The notes: a model not told the origin generated them from the letters alone. Numbered from the stretch's first letter, positions 35,786 to 44,778 are shown. The stretch is DNA of 64,000 bases from Alphaproteobacteria bacterium HGW-Alphaproteobacteria-18 (GCA_002841155.1 PHEH01000003.1:205242-269241); one strand, 5' to 3'. Translations and numbers: made by a program.

Positions 35786-36991
35786 TCACTTTAACTCACT
35801 GAAAGGGACACCCTTGTCCGCCCGCATTTCACCGGGCATGCCGAGAACACGTTCGGCAATCTGGTTGCGCAGGACTTCGTCGGCGCCGCCTGCGATACGC
35901 AGGGCGGCGGACCAGATATAGTCGTCCCAGAGCGCCTGCGTCTGCGACTCTGCCGGCTCGACAGCGAGCGCGCCCGCCCCCCGGATTTCCATCGCGATGG
36001 CAGAAGATTTCTGGAGCCGGCTGGCATAGGAGAGCTTCATCATCGCCGCCAGCGCGCCGGGATTCTCGCCGCGCGACACCATCGTGCGCAAACGGGCCTG
36101 AAGGTAGGCCTGCGCCTGCTCCTCAGCATAGGCGGTTGCCAGCGAAAGCCTGTTTGCGGACTGGTCGAGCGCCGTCCCCGGCCCGGCGGGCGTTTCGGCG
36201 GCATATTCCATGAGGCTGGCAATCTTGCCTTCTTCGCCCTGATTGAGCCGCTCGCCCATCAAAACGGTCATGCAGCATGCCCAGCCCTCTCCGACGGCAC
36301 CGATCCGCCAGGAATCAGGAATCCTGACATCGGTCAGGAAGGTCTCGTTGAAATCGGAAGCACCGGAAATCTGCCGGATCGGGCGCACCTCGATGCCGGG
36401 GGTCTTCATGTCGATGACGAAGAAGGTCAGACCCTTGTGCTTGGCAACGGAAGGGTCCGTTCGCACCACAAGAATCCCCCAGTCTGAATGGTGGGCCCAG
36501 CTCGACCAGACCTTCTGGCCGTTGATGATCCAGTCATCACCGTCCCTGACAGCCCGCGTGCGGACCGCCGCAAGATCAGATCCGGCTGCCGGCTCGGAAA
36601 ACAGCTGGCACCAAGTCAGGTCCCCCTTGAGCGTTGGCTCGACAAAGCGGGAAATCTGGGCCTCGGTTCCATGCTTGCCGATAACCGGCAGGGCCATGCC
36701 GAGCCCGATCCCGATATAAGGCCCTTTCGGGAGATTGTAGCGCGCCTCCTCCTCATCGAAGACGACGGCTTCAATGATCGTGCCCCCCCGGCCACCGAGC
36801 ACCCTGGGTAAGGTGATACCGGCATAGCCTCCGTCATATTTGGCGCGCTGCCAGGCTTTGCCCCGCGCAACCTGTTCGGCATCGGAAATCTGCTGGCCTG
36901 CGGCAAGAGCGTGCGCCGGCGCCGTCTTCTGAAGCCATGCCCTGACCTCGGAGCGGAAAGCGGCCTCTTCCGGTGTGTCGTTGAAATCCAT
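35786..36991 (-). CDS. Acyl-CoA dehydrogenase, large-subunit type
   Basis: 401 residues. CQLFSEPAAGSDLAAVRTRAV, GQKVWSSWAHHSDWGILVVRTDP and GGADEVLRNQIAERVLGMPGEMR are standard FadE motifs. Three bases separate its start from the upstream ACAD stop. Forms the second large/small ACAD pair of the island with 36995, parallel to 30873/29806. Confidence 0.9.
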   Translation of the reverse strand: MDFNDTPEEAAFRSEVRAWLQKTAPAHALAAGQQISDAEQVARGKAWQRAKYDGGYAGITLPRVLGGRGGTIIEAVVFDEEEARYNLPKGPYIGIGLGMALPVIGKHGTEAQISRFVEPTLKGDLTWCQLFSEPAAGSDLAAVRTRAVRDGDDWIINGQKVWSSWAHHSDWGILVVRTDPSVAKHKGLTFFVIDMKTPGIEVRPIRQISGASDFNETFLTDVRIPDSWRIGAVGEGWACCMTVLMGERLNQGEEGKIASLMEYAAETPAGPGTALDQSANRLSLATAYAEEQAQAYLQARLRTMVSRGENPGALAAMMKLSYASRLQKSSAIAMEIRGAGALAVEPAESQTQALWDDYIWSAALRIAGGADEVLRNQIAERVLGMPGEMRADKGVPFSELK

Positions 36992-36994
36992 GTC

Positions 36995-38107
36995 CTATGC
37001 TGCCTCATTGCTCTGTGTCCGGACGGCATCCACAAGCCGCCCGGCCCAATAGTCTTTTGGCCCCAGGGTGAGCGCCAGGGTGCGTTCCCGCCGATAGTAG
37101 AAATGGCAGTTGGCCTCGAAGGTGTAACCGATCCCGCCATGGACCTGCAGGTTCTCGCGCGCCGCCGCAGCGAGCGCGTCCAGAGATGTGAGGCGGGCGG
37201 CCGCCGCAGCCACCGGAAGCTGGCCGGGCGCTTCTGTTGCAGCCCAGCCGGCAAAATAGGCGTTTGATCGCGCGAGCTCCGTCGCCATCAGGGTGTCGGC
37301 AAGCTTGTGTTTGATCGCCTGATAGCTGGCCAGCGGACGCCCGAACATCTGGCGCCCCATCGTATAGTCCCGCCCCATCATCACGCAGGCTTCGGCCGCG
37401 CCGACGGCTTCGAAAGCGGCCTGCACCGCTGCGCGGTCGAGAAGCGCGCTGATCCGGGCCTGCCCGCCCTGCGGCATCAGTTCGGCATGGGCCGCCCGGA
37501 ATTCGATTTTGTAATGGGGCCGGAGCTGGTCGAAACTCTGCAGGCGTGTCCGCTCAATTTCAGGCTGGCCCAGATCCACCAGCGCGAGCGCCTCCTGCCC
37601 TTCGGCAAGGCATTGCACAACCGCCAGACCGGCGATACCGGCATCGGCCACGGGAAGTTTGATTCCCGTGAGTTTGCCATGCTCGAAGCGCACGCCCGGT
37701 TGAGCAGGACGCCATCCCGCCTTACCTTCCGCGCTGGCGAAGGTTGCGATCTGATCCCCGCTGGCAAGACCGGGCAGCCAGTTCATCTTCTGGGCTTCGG
37801 TGCCCGCCATCGCGATGGCATCGGCCGCGCAGACAATTGAGGAGAAAAAAGGCACGGCCGCATTGGCCCGCCCGAGGGCCTCACTGATGACACCCAGATC
37901 GAGATCTGTCAGGCCCAGACCGCCATAGGCTTCGGGAATACGCGCGCCCGGGAGTCCCATTTCGCAGAGCGCTCTCCATGTCACCTCGTCCCACTCGGCC
38001 TGCGCATCGACAAGTGCGCGCAACCGGTCATAGGGTGCGTGCCCGGCCAGCAGGCTCCGGGTTTGGTCCGCCAGCAGTTTCTGTTCTTCTGATAGATCGA
38101 AGTTCAC
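36995..38107 (-). CDS. Acyl-CoA dehydrogenase, small-subunit type
   Basis: 370 residues. Start set at GTG 38107 (AGGTGAGGA four bases upstream), giving VNFDLSEEQKLLADQTRSLL, the normal ACAD opening; the frame to 38125 adds six residues. The fold continues with LPGARIPEAYGGLGLTDLDL, YTMGRQMFGRPLASYQAIKHKLAD and HGGIGYTFEANCHFYYRRER. The middle loops are degenerate, as in small subunits of heteromeric ACADs. First gene of a two-gene minus operon behind operator site 11. Confidence 0.87.
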   Translation of the reverse strand: MNFDLSEEQKLLADQTRSLLAGHAPYDRLRALVDAQAEWDEVTWRALCEMGLPGARIPEAYGGLGLTDLDLGVISEALGRANAAVPFFSSIVCAADAIAMAGTEAQKMNWLPGLASGDQIATFASAEGKAGWRPAQPGVRFEHGKLTGIKLPVADAGIAGLAVVQCLAEGQEALALVDLGQPEIERTRLQSFDQLRPHYKIEFRAAHAELMPQGGQARISALLDRAAVQAAFEAVGAAEACVMMGRDYTMGRQMFGRPLASYQAIKHKLADTLMATELARSNAYFAGWAATEAPGQLPVAAAAARLTSLDALAAAARENLQVHGGIGYTFEANCHFYYRRERTLALTLGPKDYWAGRLVDAVRTQSNEAA

Positions 38108-38146
38108 GCTGTCCTCACCTTGCATTTTCTTTGGGGTACAATATCG

Positions 38147-38162
38147 ACTTATATAACTAGGT
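38147..38162. promoter_or_regulatory. Island operator, site 11
   Basis: ACTTATATAACTAGGT, the consensus form. It lies between the divergent ACAD pair (start 38107) and the enoyl-CoA hydratase operon (start 38199). Rightmost copy found. Confidence 0.78.
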
Positions 38163-38198
38163 CAATTAGCATCATGACAAACAAGGGAGACAGACCCA

Positions 38199-38993
38199 GT
38201 GACTTACGAGACCCTTCTTCTTGACGTTTCCAACCATATCGCCACGGTAACGCTCAATCGGCCCGAGGCGATGAATTCCTTCACGCGGAAAATGATGGAT
38301 GAATGCGCCGAGGTCTGGCGCCACATTGCCGAGACTGACGATATTCACTGCGCCGTCCTGCGTGCCGCCCCGGGCCGGGCCTTCTCCACGGGCGTTGACG
38401 TGAAGGCGGCCGCCCAGCCCGGCGGTTCTGTCATGCATGACAATATCTGGACGGCCGAAGACCCCGGTGAGAAGCTCGGTCCCAAATCCAACCGCTGCTG
38501 GAAACCCGTGATCTGCGCCGTACATGGAATGGCCGCCGGCGGAGCCTTCTACTGGATCAACGAGGCGGACATTGTGATCTGTTCGGAAGACGCAACCTTC
38601 TTTGATCCGCATGTGACATATGGCATGACTGCGGCGCTCGAACCCATCGGCGCCACCTACAGGATGCCGCTGGGAGATGTCTTGCGTATGGCGCTTCTGG
38701 GGAATGATGAGCGTATCTCGGCAGGAACCGCGCTGCGCCTCGGGCTGGTGACGGAAATCACCCCCAACGAGGCGCTCTGGAACCGCGCGCAGGCGCTGGC
38801 CGAGATCATCGCGGCCAAGCCGCCCGCGGCCACGTCCGGCACGGTCAAGGCAATCTGGGAATCGCTCGACATGCCGAGATCCGTCGCGCTGCGCACCGCC
38901 CTGAAATACTGCCAGATCGGAAATCCGGTCGGCACCTCGCAGGTAGACCGCGCGGCCCTGATGGGCACCCGCCAGGGCTACACGGTCCGCTAG
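38199..38993 (+). CDS. Enoyl-CoA hydratase/isomerase family protein
   Basis: 264 residues from GTG 38199 (GGGAG nine bases upstream). VTLNRPEAMNSFTRKMM, AFSTGVDVKA and VHGMAAGGAFYWINEADIVI outline the crotonase fold. The first oxyanion segment reads STGVD in place of CAGGD. FDPHVTYGMTAALEPIG occupies the usual Glu-containing helix region. First of three plus-strand genes. Likely hydrates or isomerises the product of one ACAD pair. Confidence 0.87.
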   Translation: MTYETLLLDVSNHIATVTLNRPEAMNSFTRKMMDECAEVWRHIAETDDIHCAVLRAAPGRAFSTGVDVKAAAQPGGSVMHDNIWTAEDPGEKLGPKSNRCWKPVICAVHGMAAGGAFYWINEADIVICSEDATFFDPHVTYGMTAALEPIGATYRMPLGDVLRMALLGNDERISAGTALRLGLVTEITPNEALWNRAQALAEIIAAKPPAATSGTVKAIWESLDMPRSVALRTALKYCQIGNPVGTSQVDRAALMGTRQGYTVR

Positions 38994-39098
38994 CCCCGCC
39001 CTTCCCCCGTGAACCATGCATCTTCCCGGGCGAAACAGTTCACCCGGCATCGACCCGCCGAAGCCCTGCCGCGCGCAGGCATCTAAGGAGCCTGTTTC

Positions 39099-39887
39099 TT
39101 GACCTTCCAGAACGTCCTTTTCGAAGTATCCGGCGGGGTCGCAAAACTGACCCTCAATCGTCCCGATGCGGCCAATGCGATGAACCTGGACCTGCTCCGG
39201 GAACTCGCAGAAGCCCTTCTCGTCTGTGAGGAGTCGGCGGAGGTCCGGAGCGTCATCCTGACCGGAAGCGGCCGCTTCTTCTGCGCCGGTGGCGACCTGG
39301 CCGCCTTTGCAGATGACCTTGAACGGTTACCCTTCTTCCTGAAGCAGCTGACTTTTCATCTGCATGCAGCGGTATCAAGGATCACGCGCATGCGCCAACC
39401 GGTTGTCGCCGCCGTCAATGGCCCGGCGGCTGGCGCCGGCATGGCCCTTGCCGCGGCCTGCGACCATGTCCTGGTGTCGGATGCGGCAGGTTTTACCATG
39501 GCGTATACGGCTGCAGGGCTGTCCCCGGACGGGGCGAGCAGCTGGGTCCTGCCACGCCGGATCGGCCCGGGCCGAACGCGGGAACTGATGCTGACGAATC
39601 GCCGCCTTTCCGCATCACAAGCGCTTGACTGGGGACTGGCCAATGAAATTGTTCCGGCGACGGGCCTGGCGACACGGGCCCAGGATGTCGCCGGGCAGTT
39701 TGCGAACGGACCGACGGCCGCCTTCGGAGAGGTCAAGTTGCTCCTTGCCAGCGCGGCAACCAATCCGATCGAAACACAGATGGAACTGGAGGCGCGCGCC
39801 ATTGCGGCCTCGGCCCGTACCCGGGATGCGCGCGAGGGCATCGAAGCCTTCGTGCAGAAACGTAAACCCCGGTTCACGGGCAACTGA
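39099..39887 (+). CDS. Enoyl-CoA hydratase/isomerase (PaaG-like)
   Basis: 262 residues. The TTG at 39099 has AAGGAG eight bases upstream. FCAGGDLAAFADD and VNGPAAGAGMALAAACD are the oxyanion segments. AYTAAGLSPDGASSWVLPRRIGPGRT resembles PaaG/isomerase-type crotonases. It follows the first hydratase by 105 bp and precedes an alpha/beta hydrolase. Hydratase and double-bond isomerase cannot be told apart from sequence. Confidence 0.87.
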   Translation: MTFQNVLFEVSGGVAKLTLNRPDAANAMNLDLLRELAEALLVCEESAEVRSVILTGSGRFFCAGGDLAAFADDLERLPFFLKQLTFHLHAAVSRITRMRQPVVAAVNGPAAGAGMALAAACDHVLVSDAAGFTMAYTAAGLSPDGASSWVLPRRIGPGRTRELMLTNRRLSASQALDWGLANEIVPATGLATRAQDVAGQFANGPTAAFGEVKLLLASAATNPIETQMELEARAIAASARTRDAREGIEAFVQKRKPRFTGN

Positions 39888-39919
39888 GCACACATGACCG
39901 GTCTTTACCCGGAGGATAG

Positions 39920-40711
39920 ATGATGAGGTCTGGTTCGCCTGAGGCCCTCGCCCTGCTTGAGACCCTGAAACCGCCGCCGCCGGTCACGGGCGCCGGCGGC
40001 AACCTGATGCCGTTGTCGGCACGCGTGACTGCAGAAGGCGCGGAGGGTTCAATCGACGCATGGCGGGCCGGCTCCGGCCCTGCGATCCTATTTGTGCACG
40101 GATGGGGTGATACCCACCGGGTCTGGCGGCGCTTTGTTCAGGCGGCCCTGGCCGATGGCAAAGCGGTCATTCTCATGGATCTGCCCGGGCATGGCATTTC
40201 CGGTGGCGCCTTCACAACCTATCACAACGCCGGTGAAGCGATCCTGGACGTCTGCCGCGCCACCGGGCCGGTCTGGTCGGTGGTCGCACACTCTTTCGGC
40301 TGTATCGCCGCTGCGCGCGCAATTGCGCGCGGGCTCGGTATTGAAGCAGCTGCCCTGATTGCGCCGCCGGTGCCGGGCGAGACCTCTCAGTGGATAACGC
40401 AGTGGCGCGCGGCTGGCAGAAGTGAAGCCGTTATCCGCGAAGTCGAAGATCTCTACCGTGACCGTACGGGTGTGAGCCTCACACCGTTCGACCTGCGCAG
40501 AGCGCTCAGCCCCTGGGAGGGTGACGTCTTTCTTGCCGCGTCATCAGAGGACAAGGTCACCCCGATTGAGCCCATACTTGACCTCGCCGAAAACCTTCCG
40601 GCGGCAACATTCGATGGCCGCTTCCGGTCGGGTCACCGCGACATGACCGATGATCCCGATGTCATCGCGGCGGTCCTGTCCTATCTGGGCCACCCCCGGG
40701 GGGGCTACTGA
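39920..40711 (+). CDS. Alpha/beta hydrolase
   Basis: 263 residues. LFVHGWGDTHRVWRRF forms the oxyanion loop; VVAHSFGCIAAARA is the nucleophile elbow with Ser flanked by an Ala instead of the first Gly; ASSEDKVTP and GHRDMTDDP supply the late Asp and His. It belongs to the lipase/esterase-like group without a signal peptide. GGAGG precedes ATG 39920. Last gene of the plus operon, and of Module I. It may hydrolyse a lactone, ester or CoA thioester. Confidence 0.85.
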   Translation: MMRSGSPEALALLETLKPPPPVTGAGGNLMPLSARVTAEGAEGSIDAWRAGSGPAILFVHGWGDTHRVWRRFVQAALADGKAVILMDLPGHGISGGAFTTYHNAGEAILDVCRATGPVWSVVAHSFGCIAAARAIARGLGIEAAALIAPPVPGETSQWITQWRAAGRSEAVIREVEDLYRDRTGVSLTPFDLRRALSPWEGDVFLAASSEDKVTPIEPILDLAENLPAATFDGRFRSGHRDMTDDPDVIAAVLSYLGHPRGGY

Positions 40712-40993
40712 GACAGCCAATCTTCCCCCGCCGCGCACAACAGTCCTGCTGACCATCCAGCCTTACAACCGGGCACTAATTATCCGGAGCCGGATTTTTC
40801 AGAGATCGCTTCAATCAGTATTTATGGCGCCGCAAGCCATGTGTCGGGGTACTCCTGTCTCAACCAACAGACCGATCATGACTGGAAGCAGGTCTTTGCG
40901 CAGGCTTCGCGATGGCCCTTCAGGATCTGTGCGGACAGAAAGCCTCACCCGGCAGCAACCGCTGACACAGGAATTTCTCAGGGGCGCACCGCA

Positions 40994-41413
40994 CCCGTCC
41001 TCACTCCAGTCGAACTGGAACGCCTCGCCCGGCGCAAACGAGAGCGGCACAAAAGTGCCGCGTCCGCTCGTCTGCTGCTGGATACGGTAATCGTCTTGCC
41101 AGGCCCGTGCAAACGCCGCCACACGGCCATACGAGCCGTCATACCCAAGGCTCACCAGATCGGCATGCAGCTGCTTGATCGTGCGCTTCTGCTTGCGCGG
41201 CCGTGTCATCTCCCGCCGCAGCCACGCCGACAGCCTGTCCGCATAAGGATCCAGCTTGCTCGGCCGGTCCGGCGTCCTGAAACGCGGCTCGACCACCTCG
41301 GATCACGGGTACTTGCGTAGCGTGTTTCTTGAAAGGCCTGTCCGCCGGGAGATCTCCCGGATCGACATCTGGTTGCGGTGATACCACCGCCGGATAACGC
41401 TCAATAATGCCAT
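40994..41413 (-). pseudogene. istA: IS21-family istA remnant
   Basis: Reading from ATG 41413: MALLSVIRRWYHRNQ, then EISRRTGLSRNTLRKY (helix-turn-helix), an in-frame TGA at 41303-41305, then RSKLDPYAD-like sequence, RTIKQLHADLVSLGYDGSYGRV, and FVPLSFAPGEAFQFDWSEDG. Homology to IstA stops there, before most of the DDE integrase domain, and no istB follows. The gene is thus broken by a nonsense codon and truncated at about a quarter to a third of normal length. The sequence from 40712 to 40993 has no recognisable gene. Confidence 0.85.
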
Positions 41414-41466
41414 GTCCAACACTCCATGGTCCCCCGCTCGCCAAAGCTCGGGACCGGTTCAAACAT

Positions 41467-41574
41467 GGGTCATTTCTCAGTGGAAATTTCTGCCCTCCCA
41501 GGGTCAGTTCTCAACGGCAATCAACAGCCAGATATCGAAGCAGTGCTTTTCAGGGGGCTGGGTCAGTCGAACAG
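41467..41574. repeat. IS21-type terminal repeats
   Basis: Three related stretches, GGGTCATTTCTCAGTGGAAA (41467), GGGTCAGTTCTCAACGGCAA (41501) and GGGTCAGTCGAACAG (41560), are spaced as the multiple end repeats of IS21 elements. They lie just outside the istA start, as expected, and mark this side of the former element. Confidence 0.7.
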
Positions 41575-41871
41575 AATCTCATACGCCTGAAGGGTCGGGA
41601 TCAGCGGTTGGCGCCGTGAGACAAATGGCCGATCGCACCTCACCAAAGTTTAGCGGCCTCACAAAATCGCGCACGCCTCGCGCGATCCAAAAACTGATGA
41701 AGTTGATCGCAATACAGGATAAAATTATTGTTGTATTAAATTTTGCGTCTTTTTTTTCGATTTTACAGTTGCATCCTTTACACCCGGCTCCCCCGCTAGT
41801 ACCCGATTGGGAAAGAAAACGAACGCTTACACTGCGGCACACCACCGAGCGCATACGAAGGGGAAACAATT
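41575..41871. promoter_or_regulatory. Control region of Module II left operon
   Basis: 297 bp with no gene. It becomes AT-rich from about 41715 (AAAATTATTGTTGTATTAAA, then TTTTGCG and a run of eight T). It presumably contains the promoter for the DUF7064/7065-like gene at 41872. No island operator is present. Confidence 0.45.
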
Positions 41872-42867
41872 TTGAGTTACGATGACAGCTGGGATAAGCC
41901 CCACACCCCGTCAGAAGACGAACATTGGCAGGAAAGTGACTGCTACTGGTTCTACGACCATAAGAACAGAATAGGCGGGTTTCATCGCATTGGACAAAAG
42001 CCCAACCTCGATTCCGGCCAGGTGACACTCTTCGTCTTCAAGGAAGGCGGCGACAGATTTGTCCTCAGTTCCGGCGAAAGAGCTGAACACAAACTTGGAC
42101 CAAACGCACGCCAAGCGGCCAAGCAGATTGTGGGCAGCCACACCGCAGAAGCGCTTGGTGCCGGGCGGATGCGGTTCACTTGGGGCGAGGAAGAATGCAA
42201 GGGCGATCTGGAATTCTATGAGTCGTTTCACGAACCGCGGAACTGGTCGAAGACGGGCCATTCCGACGATTTTATGAGCAACATCAATTCCGATGGGCAT
42301 CTTGAATGCTCAGGCCGCATTCGCGGAACCGTGAGGATCGGTAAAACCAGCTACGAGATTGACGGTCTCTGTCACCGGGACCGCTCCTGGGGCTTTCGCG
42401 ACAATAGCCGCGCCAGTCTGCATCGCTACCGGATGTTCTCAGGAACCGTCGGGCCCGAGCTAAGCTTTGCAAGCTTTCTTCTGGACCTCAAAGGCGGGCC
42501 GAAAATGGTTGCCGGCTTTGTCGCGCGCAATGGTGAGGATCTTGACGTCCGGGACCTGCGGGTGATCACGAGGTTTGATTCAGATGGCCTTACGCCCTTG
42601 GGAGCAACAGGAATTCTGACGCTCGAGACCGGCGAGGAAATCAGAATCGAAACACGTTCCGTTCAAGGCTTCATGACTCCCGTTCCGGAGGCGGGGGCTG
42701 CCTCGCAGGACCATATCTCGACGTTTATGTATAACGGAAAGACGGGCTTCCTGGACCTCGAACTGAGCACCAATCCAGGTCGGGGCACTTATATACCAAC
42801 CCAGGAAGACGTCACTTTTCTGGCCGTAGACCAAGGGCTGTCAGCCAGCGTCGAATATACTGATTAG
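41872..42867 (+). CDS. DUF7064/DUF7065 lipocalin-like protein
   Basis: 331 residues. TTG start at 41872 with AAGGGG eight bases upstream. EDEHWQESDCYWFYD near the N-terminus and GLCHRDRSWGFRD near residue 165 are shared in form with the protein at 52111 (DHPDWQESWVLVF; GLAYRDHGYGDR). I recognise this as the AttH/CrtC-like, two-lobed lipocalin group (DUF7065 + DUF7064, from memory). CrtC relatives hydrate isoprenoid double bonds, but no function is known for this group. It is followed 80 bp later by an APH phosphotransferase, the same pairing as at 52111/52043. Confidence 0.72.
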   Translation: MSYDDSWDKPHTPSEDEHWQESDCYWFYDHKNRIGGFHRIGQKPNLDSGQVTLFVFKEGGDRFVLSSGERAEHKLGPNARQAAKQIVGSHTAEALGAGRMRFTWGEEECKGDLEFYESFHEPRNWSKTGHSDDFMSNINSDGHLECSGRIRGTVRIGKTSYEIDGLCHRDRSWGFRDNSRASLHRYRMFSGTVGPELSFASFLLDLKGGPKMVAGFVARNGEDLDVRDLRVITRFDSDGLTPLGATGILTLETGEEIRIETRSVQGFMTPVPEAGAASQDHISTFMYNGKTGFLDLELSTNPGRGTYIPTQEDVTFLAVDQGLSASVEYTD

Positions 42868-42947
42868 TCTAGCACCATTCAAAGAATTCGCCCGTCCGAT
42901 TAGGTCGGCTTATTCGGCTACGCCACCGTGCGGCAGCGAGGGACAAA

Positions 42948-44042
42948 ATGTCGACAGATGAACTTAAAGGTACGATGGCGGAGTCTGTAAGGCAGGCCAA
43001 ATCGCGCTTTATGAGAATTGATACTCCGGCGATCCAGCGGTTTATTGAGGGTCAGCCCGATGTATCAGGACCTGTCTCTATAGAAGATGTCGTTTTTCCG
43101 ACTGATGGCGCAGGCTCAAGCAATGGCATCGCCTTCCTGAAGGCCACCGGCAATTTCGGAAATAGTGTGCAAACGCTCGATCTGGTTCTGAGATATTCAC
43201 CCGGCGAGCAGCTCCTCAAACAGAAGAGGTATGACCACGAGTTCGAAACGCTGATGGCGCTGCAACCATCTGGATTACCGGTTCCGCAAGCGCTCTGGCT
43301 GGACGCAGACGGGCACTGGCTGGGTGCGGCGGGCTACATCATGAAGAGGGTCGATGGCGAGGTCCCGAGTGCGGCCATGTATTCCGCAGGCCCTCTGGCA
43401 AACGTTGCGCCTGATATTCGCAACGAGCTCATGCTTAAAGCGGCGGGATTTCACGGCCGACTCAGAAAGGCCGCGATTGGACCCGACAAAGTTCCTCATC
43501 TTATGAACAGGGGCAATGGCGCAACGCCCATCCGCCGCGAGCTGAACTGGTGGCTAGAAGAAGTAAATCGCGTTTGCGAGGAGGATGATCCGAAAGCACA
43601 GACGATCAAAGCCGTGCACAACTGGATGGTTAGGTATGAGCCGACAGACCTTTATCCAGCTAACCTTGTGCATGGCGACGCGCAAATCGCGAACATCATT
43701 TACGCCGAAGGCGACATCGCCGCTGTGGTTGATTGGGAATTATCGTATCTGGGACACAATGAGTCTGACCTGGCGCTGATCTGCTTCCTCACGGAAAGTC
43801 AGAAACTGACAGACACAGCTGTCGAGGGCACACCGACAGAAGAAGAGTATCTCGCACGCTACAGCCGCGAAAGTGGCGCCGAGATCATGCACTGGCCATA
43901 TTTCAAACTATTCAATCTGTACAAAATTATTGCCGTCTCCCGAATGTCAGCCCACTTCATGCCGTCATTCGAACATCTTTGGTCTTTCTATGTCCAGACT
44001 CTCGAAGACGTCTGGTCAGCAGCAAAAGCAACCTACGAATAG
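42948..44042 (+). CDS. APH/ACAD10-like phosphotransferase
   Basis: 364 residues. FPTDGAGSSNGIAFLKA (N-lobe), IMKRVDGEVPSAAMYSAG (hinge), LVHGDAQIANIIY (catalytic H-G-D-x4-N) and AVVDWELSYLGHNESDLA (metal Asp) place it in the bacterial family related to the kinase domain of ACAD10/11 and to LvaA of levulinate catabolism. LvaA phosphorylates 4-hydroxyacyl-CoA. It forms a two-gene unit with the DUF7064/7065-like gene. It ends 37 bp from the convergent folE stop. Substrate unknown. Confidence 0.87.
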   Translation: MSTDELKGTMAESVRQAKSRFMRIDTPAIQRFIEGQPDVSGPVSIEDVVFPTDGAGSSNGIAFLKATGNFGNSVQTLDLVLRYSPGEQLLKQKRYDHEFETLMALQPSGLPVPQALWLDADGHWLGAAGYIMKRVDGEVPSAAMYSAGPLANVAPDIRNELMLKAAGFHGRLRKAAIGPDKVPHLMNRGNGATPIRRELNWWLEEVNRVCEEDDPKAQTIKAVHNWMVRYEPTDLYPANLVHGDAQIANIIYAEGDIAAVVDWELSYLGHNESDLALICFLTESQKLTDTAVEGTPTEEEYLARYSRESGAEIMHWPYFKLFNLYKIIAVSRMSAHFMPSFEHLWSFYVQTLEDVWSAAKATYE

Positions 44043-44079
44043 GCGCCATGAGCCTCGCAGTCGGCAGAGTCTTAAACAG

Positions 44080-44778
44080 CTACTGCCGTAGCCTTATCAG
44101 CGTCAGAAACTCACGGCGCAGGGACGCGTTTTCCAGAAACTGCCCCCGCATGACGCTGTTGATCATCTGGGTGTTGTCGTCCTTTACGCCGCGCCAGTGC
44201 ATGCAAAAATGATCTGCTTCCATGACGATAGAAATCCCGTCCGGCGTAATCAGCGTTTGGAATAGGTCGGCGAGCTGGACGATTGCCTCTTCCTGGATTT
44301 GCGGGCGTGACATGATCCAGTCTGTAAGGCGCGCATACTTTGACAGACCGATCAGGTTCGAGGCTGCATTCGGAAGGATCCCAATCCAGACCCGGCCGAT
44401 AATCGGACAGAGATGATGGCTACATGCACTGCGAACGGTAATTGGGCCAACGATCATCAGCTCGTTCAGACCTTTGTCATTCGGAAACTCGGTTGCTTCC
44501 GGTGCCGGAAAATACCGGCCGGCAAACACTTCGGTAAGATACATGCGCGCGACGCGCTCGGCCGTCTCGAGTGTATTGTGGTCACGTCCGGTATCGATCA
44601 CAAGGCTGTCGAGAACGCGGCCGACTGCCGCCTCAACTTCCGCCTTGATGGCATCGAGATCCCCGGGCTCAAGAAACGCCGAAATATTGTCATTTGCGAA
44701 ATACCTATGGCCTGCCGCCTCGAGGCGTTCGCGCACTCTTGCAGACGCAGATGTGGGCGCAGATGTCTTAGTCGGCAC
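44080..44778 (-). CDS. folE: GTP cyclohydrolase I
   Basis: 232 residues from GTG 44778 (GGAG six bases upstream). It converts GTP to 7,8-dihydroneopterin triphosphate, the entry to folates and related pterins. Zinc ligands are in RSACSHHLCPIIG and DHFCMHWRGV; IGLSKYARLTDWIMSRPQIQE and LRREFLTLI are family motifs. The start overlaps the acyl-CoA ligase stop by 11 bases, so it is the translationally coupled last gene of a ten-gene catabolic operon. That is an odd place for a housekeeping enzyme and suggests a locally raised need for a reduced pterin or folate. Confidence 0.93.
   Translation of the reverse strand: MPTKTSAPTSASARVRERLEAAGHRYFANDNISAFLEPGDLDAIKAEVEAAVGRVLDSLVIDTGRDHNTLETAERVARMYLTEVFAGRYFPAPEATEFPNDKGLNELMIVGPITVRSACSHHLCPIIGRVWIGILPNAASNLIGLSKYARLTDWIMSRPQIQEEAIVQLADLFQTLITPDGISIVMEADHFCMHWRGVKDDNTQMINSVMRGQFLENASLRREFLTLIRLRQ

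Noticed and set aside
27777..38107. Complete steroid HIP-degradation (ipd/fadE30-33) cluster
   Set aside because: Individual families overlap, but no IpdAB-type CoA-transferase or KstR2-like operator was found, so the pathway name is not justified.
41139..41462. 107-residue frame in the IS region
   Set aside because: Out of frame with istA homology; the true frame starts at 41413 and is interrupted by TGA.
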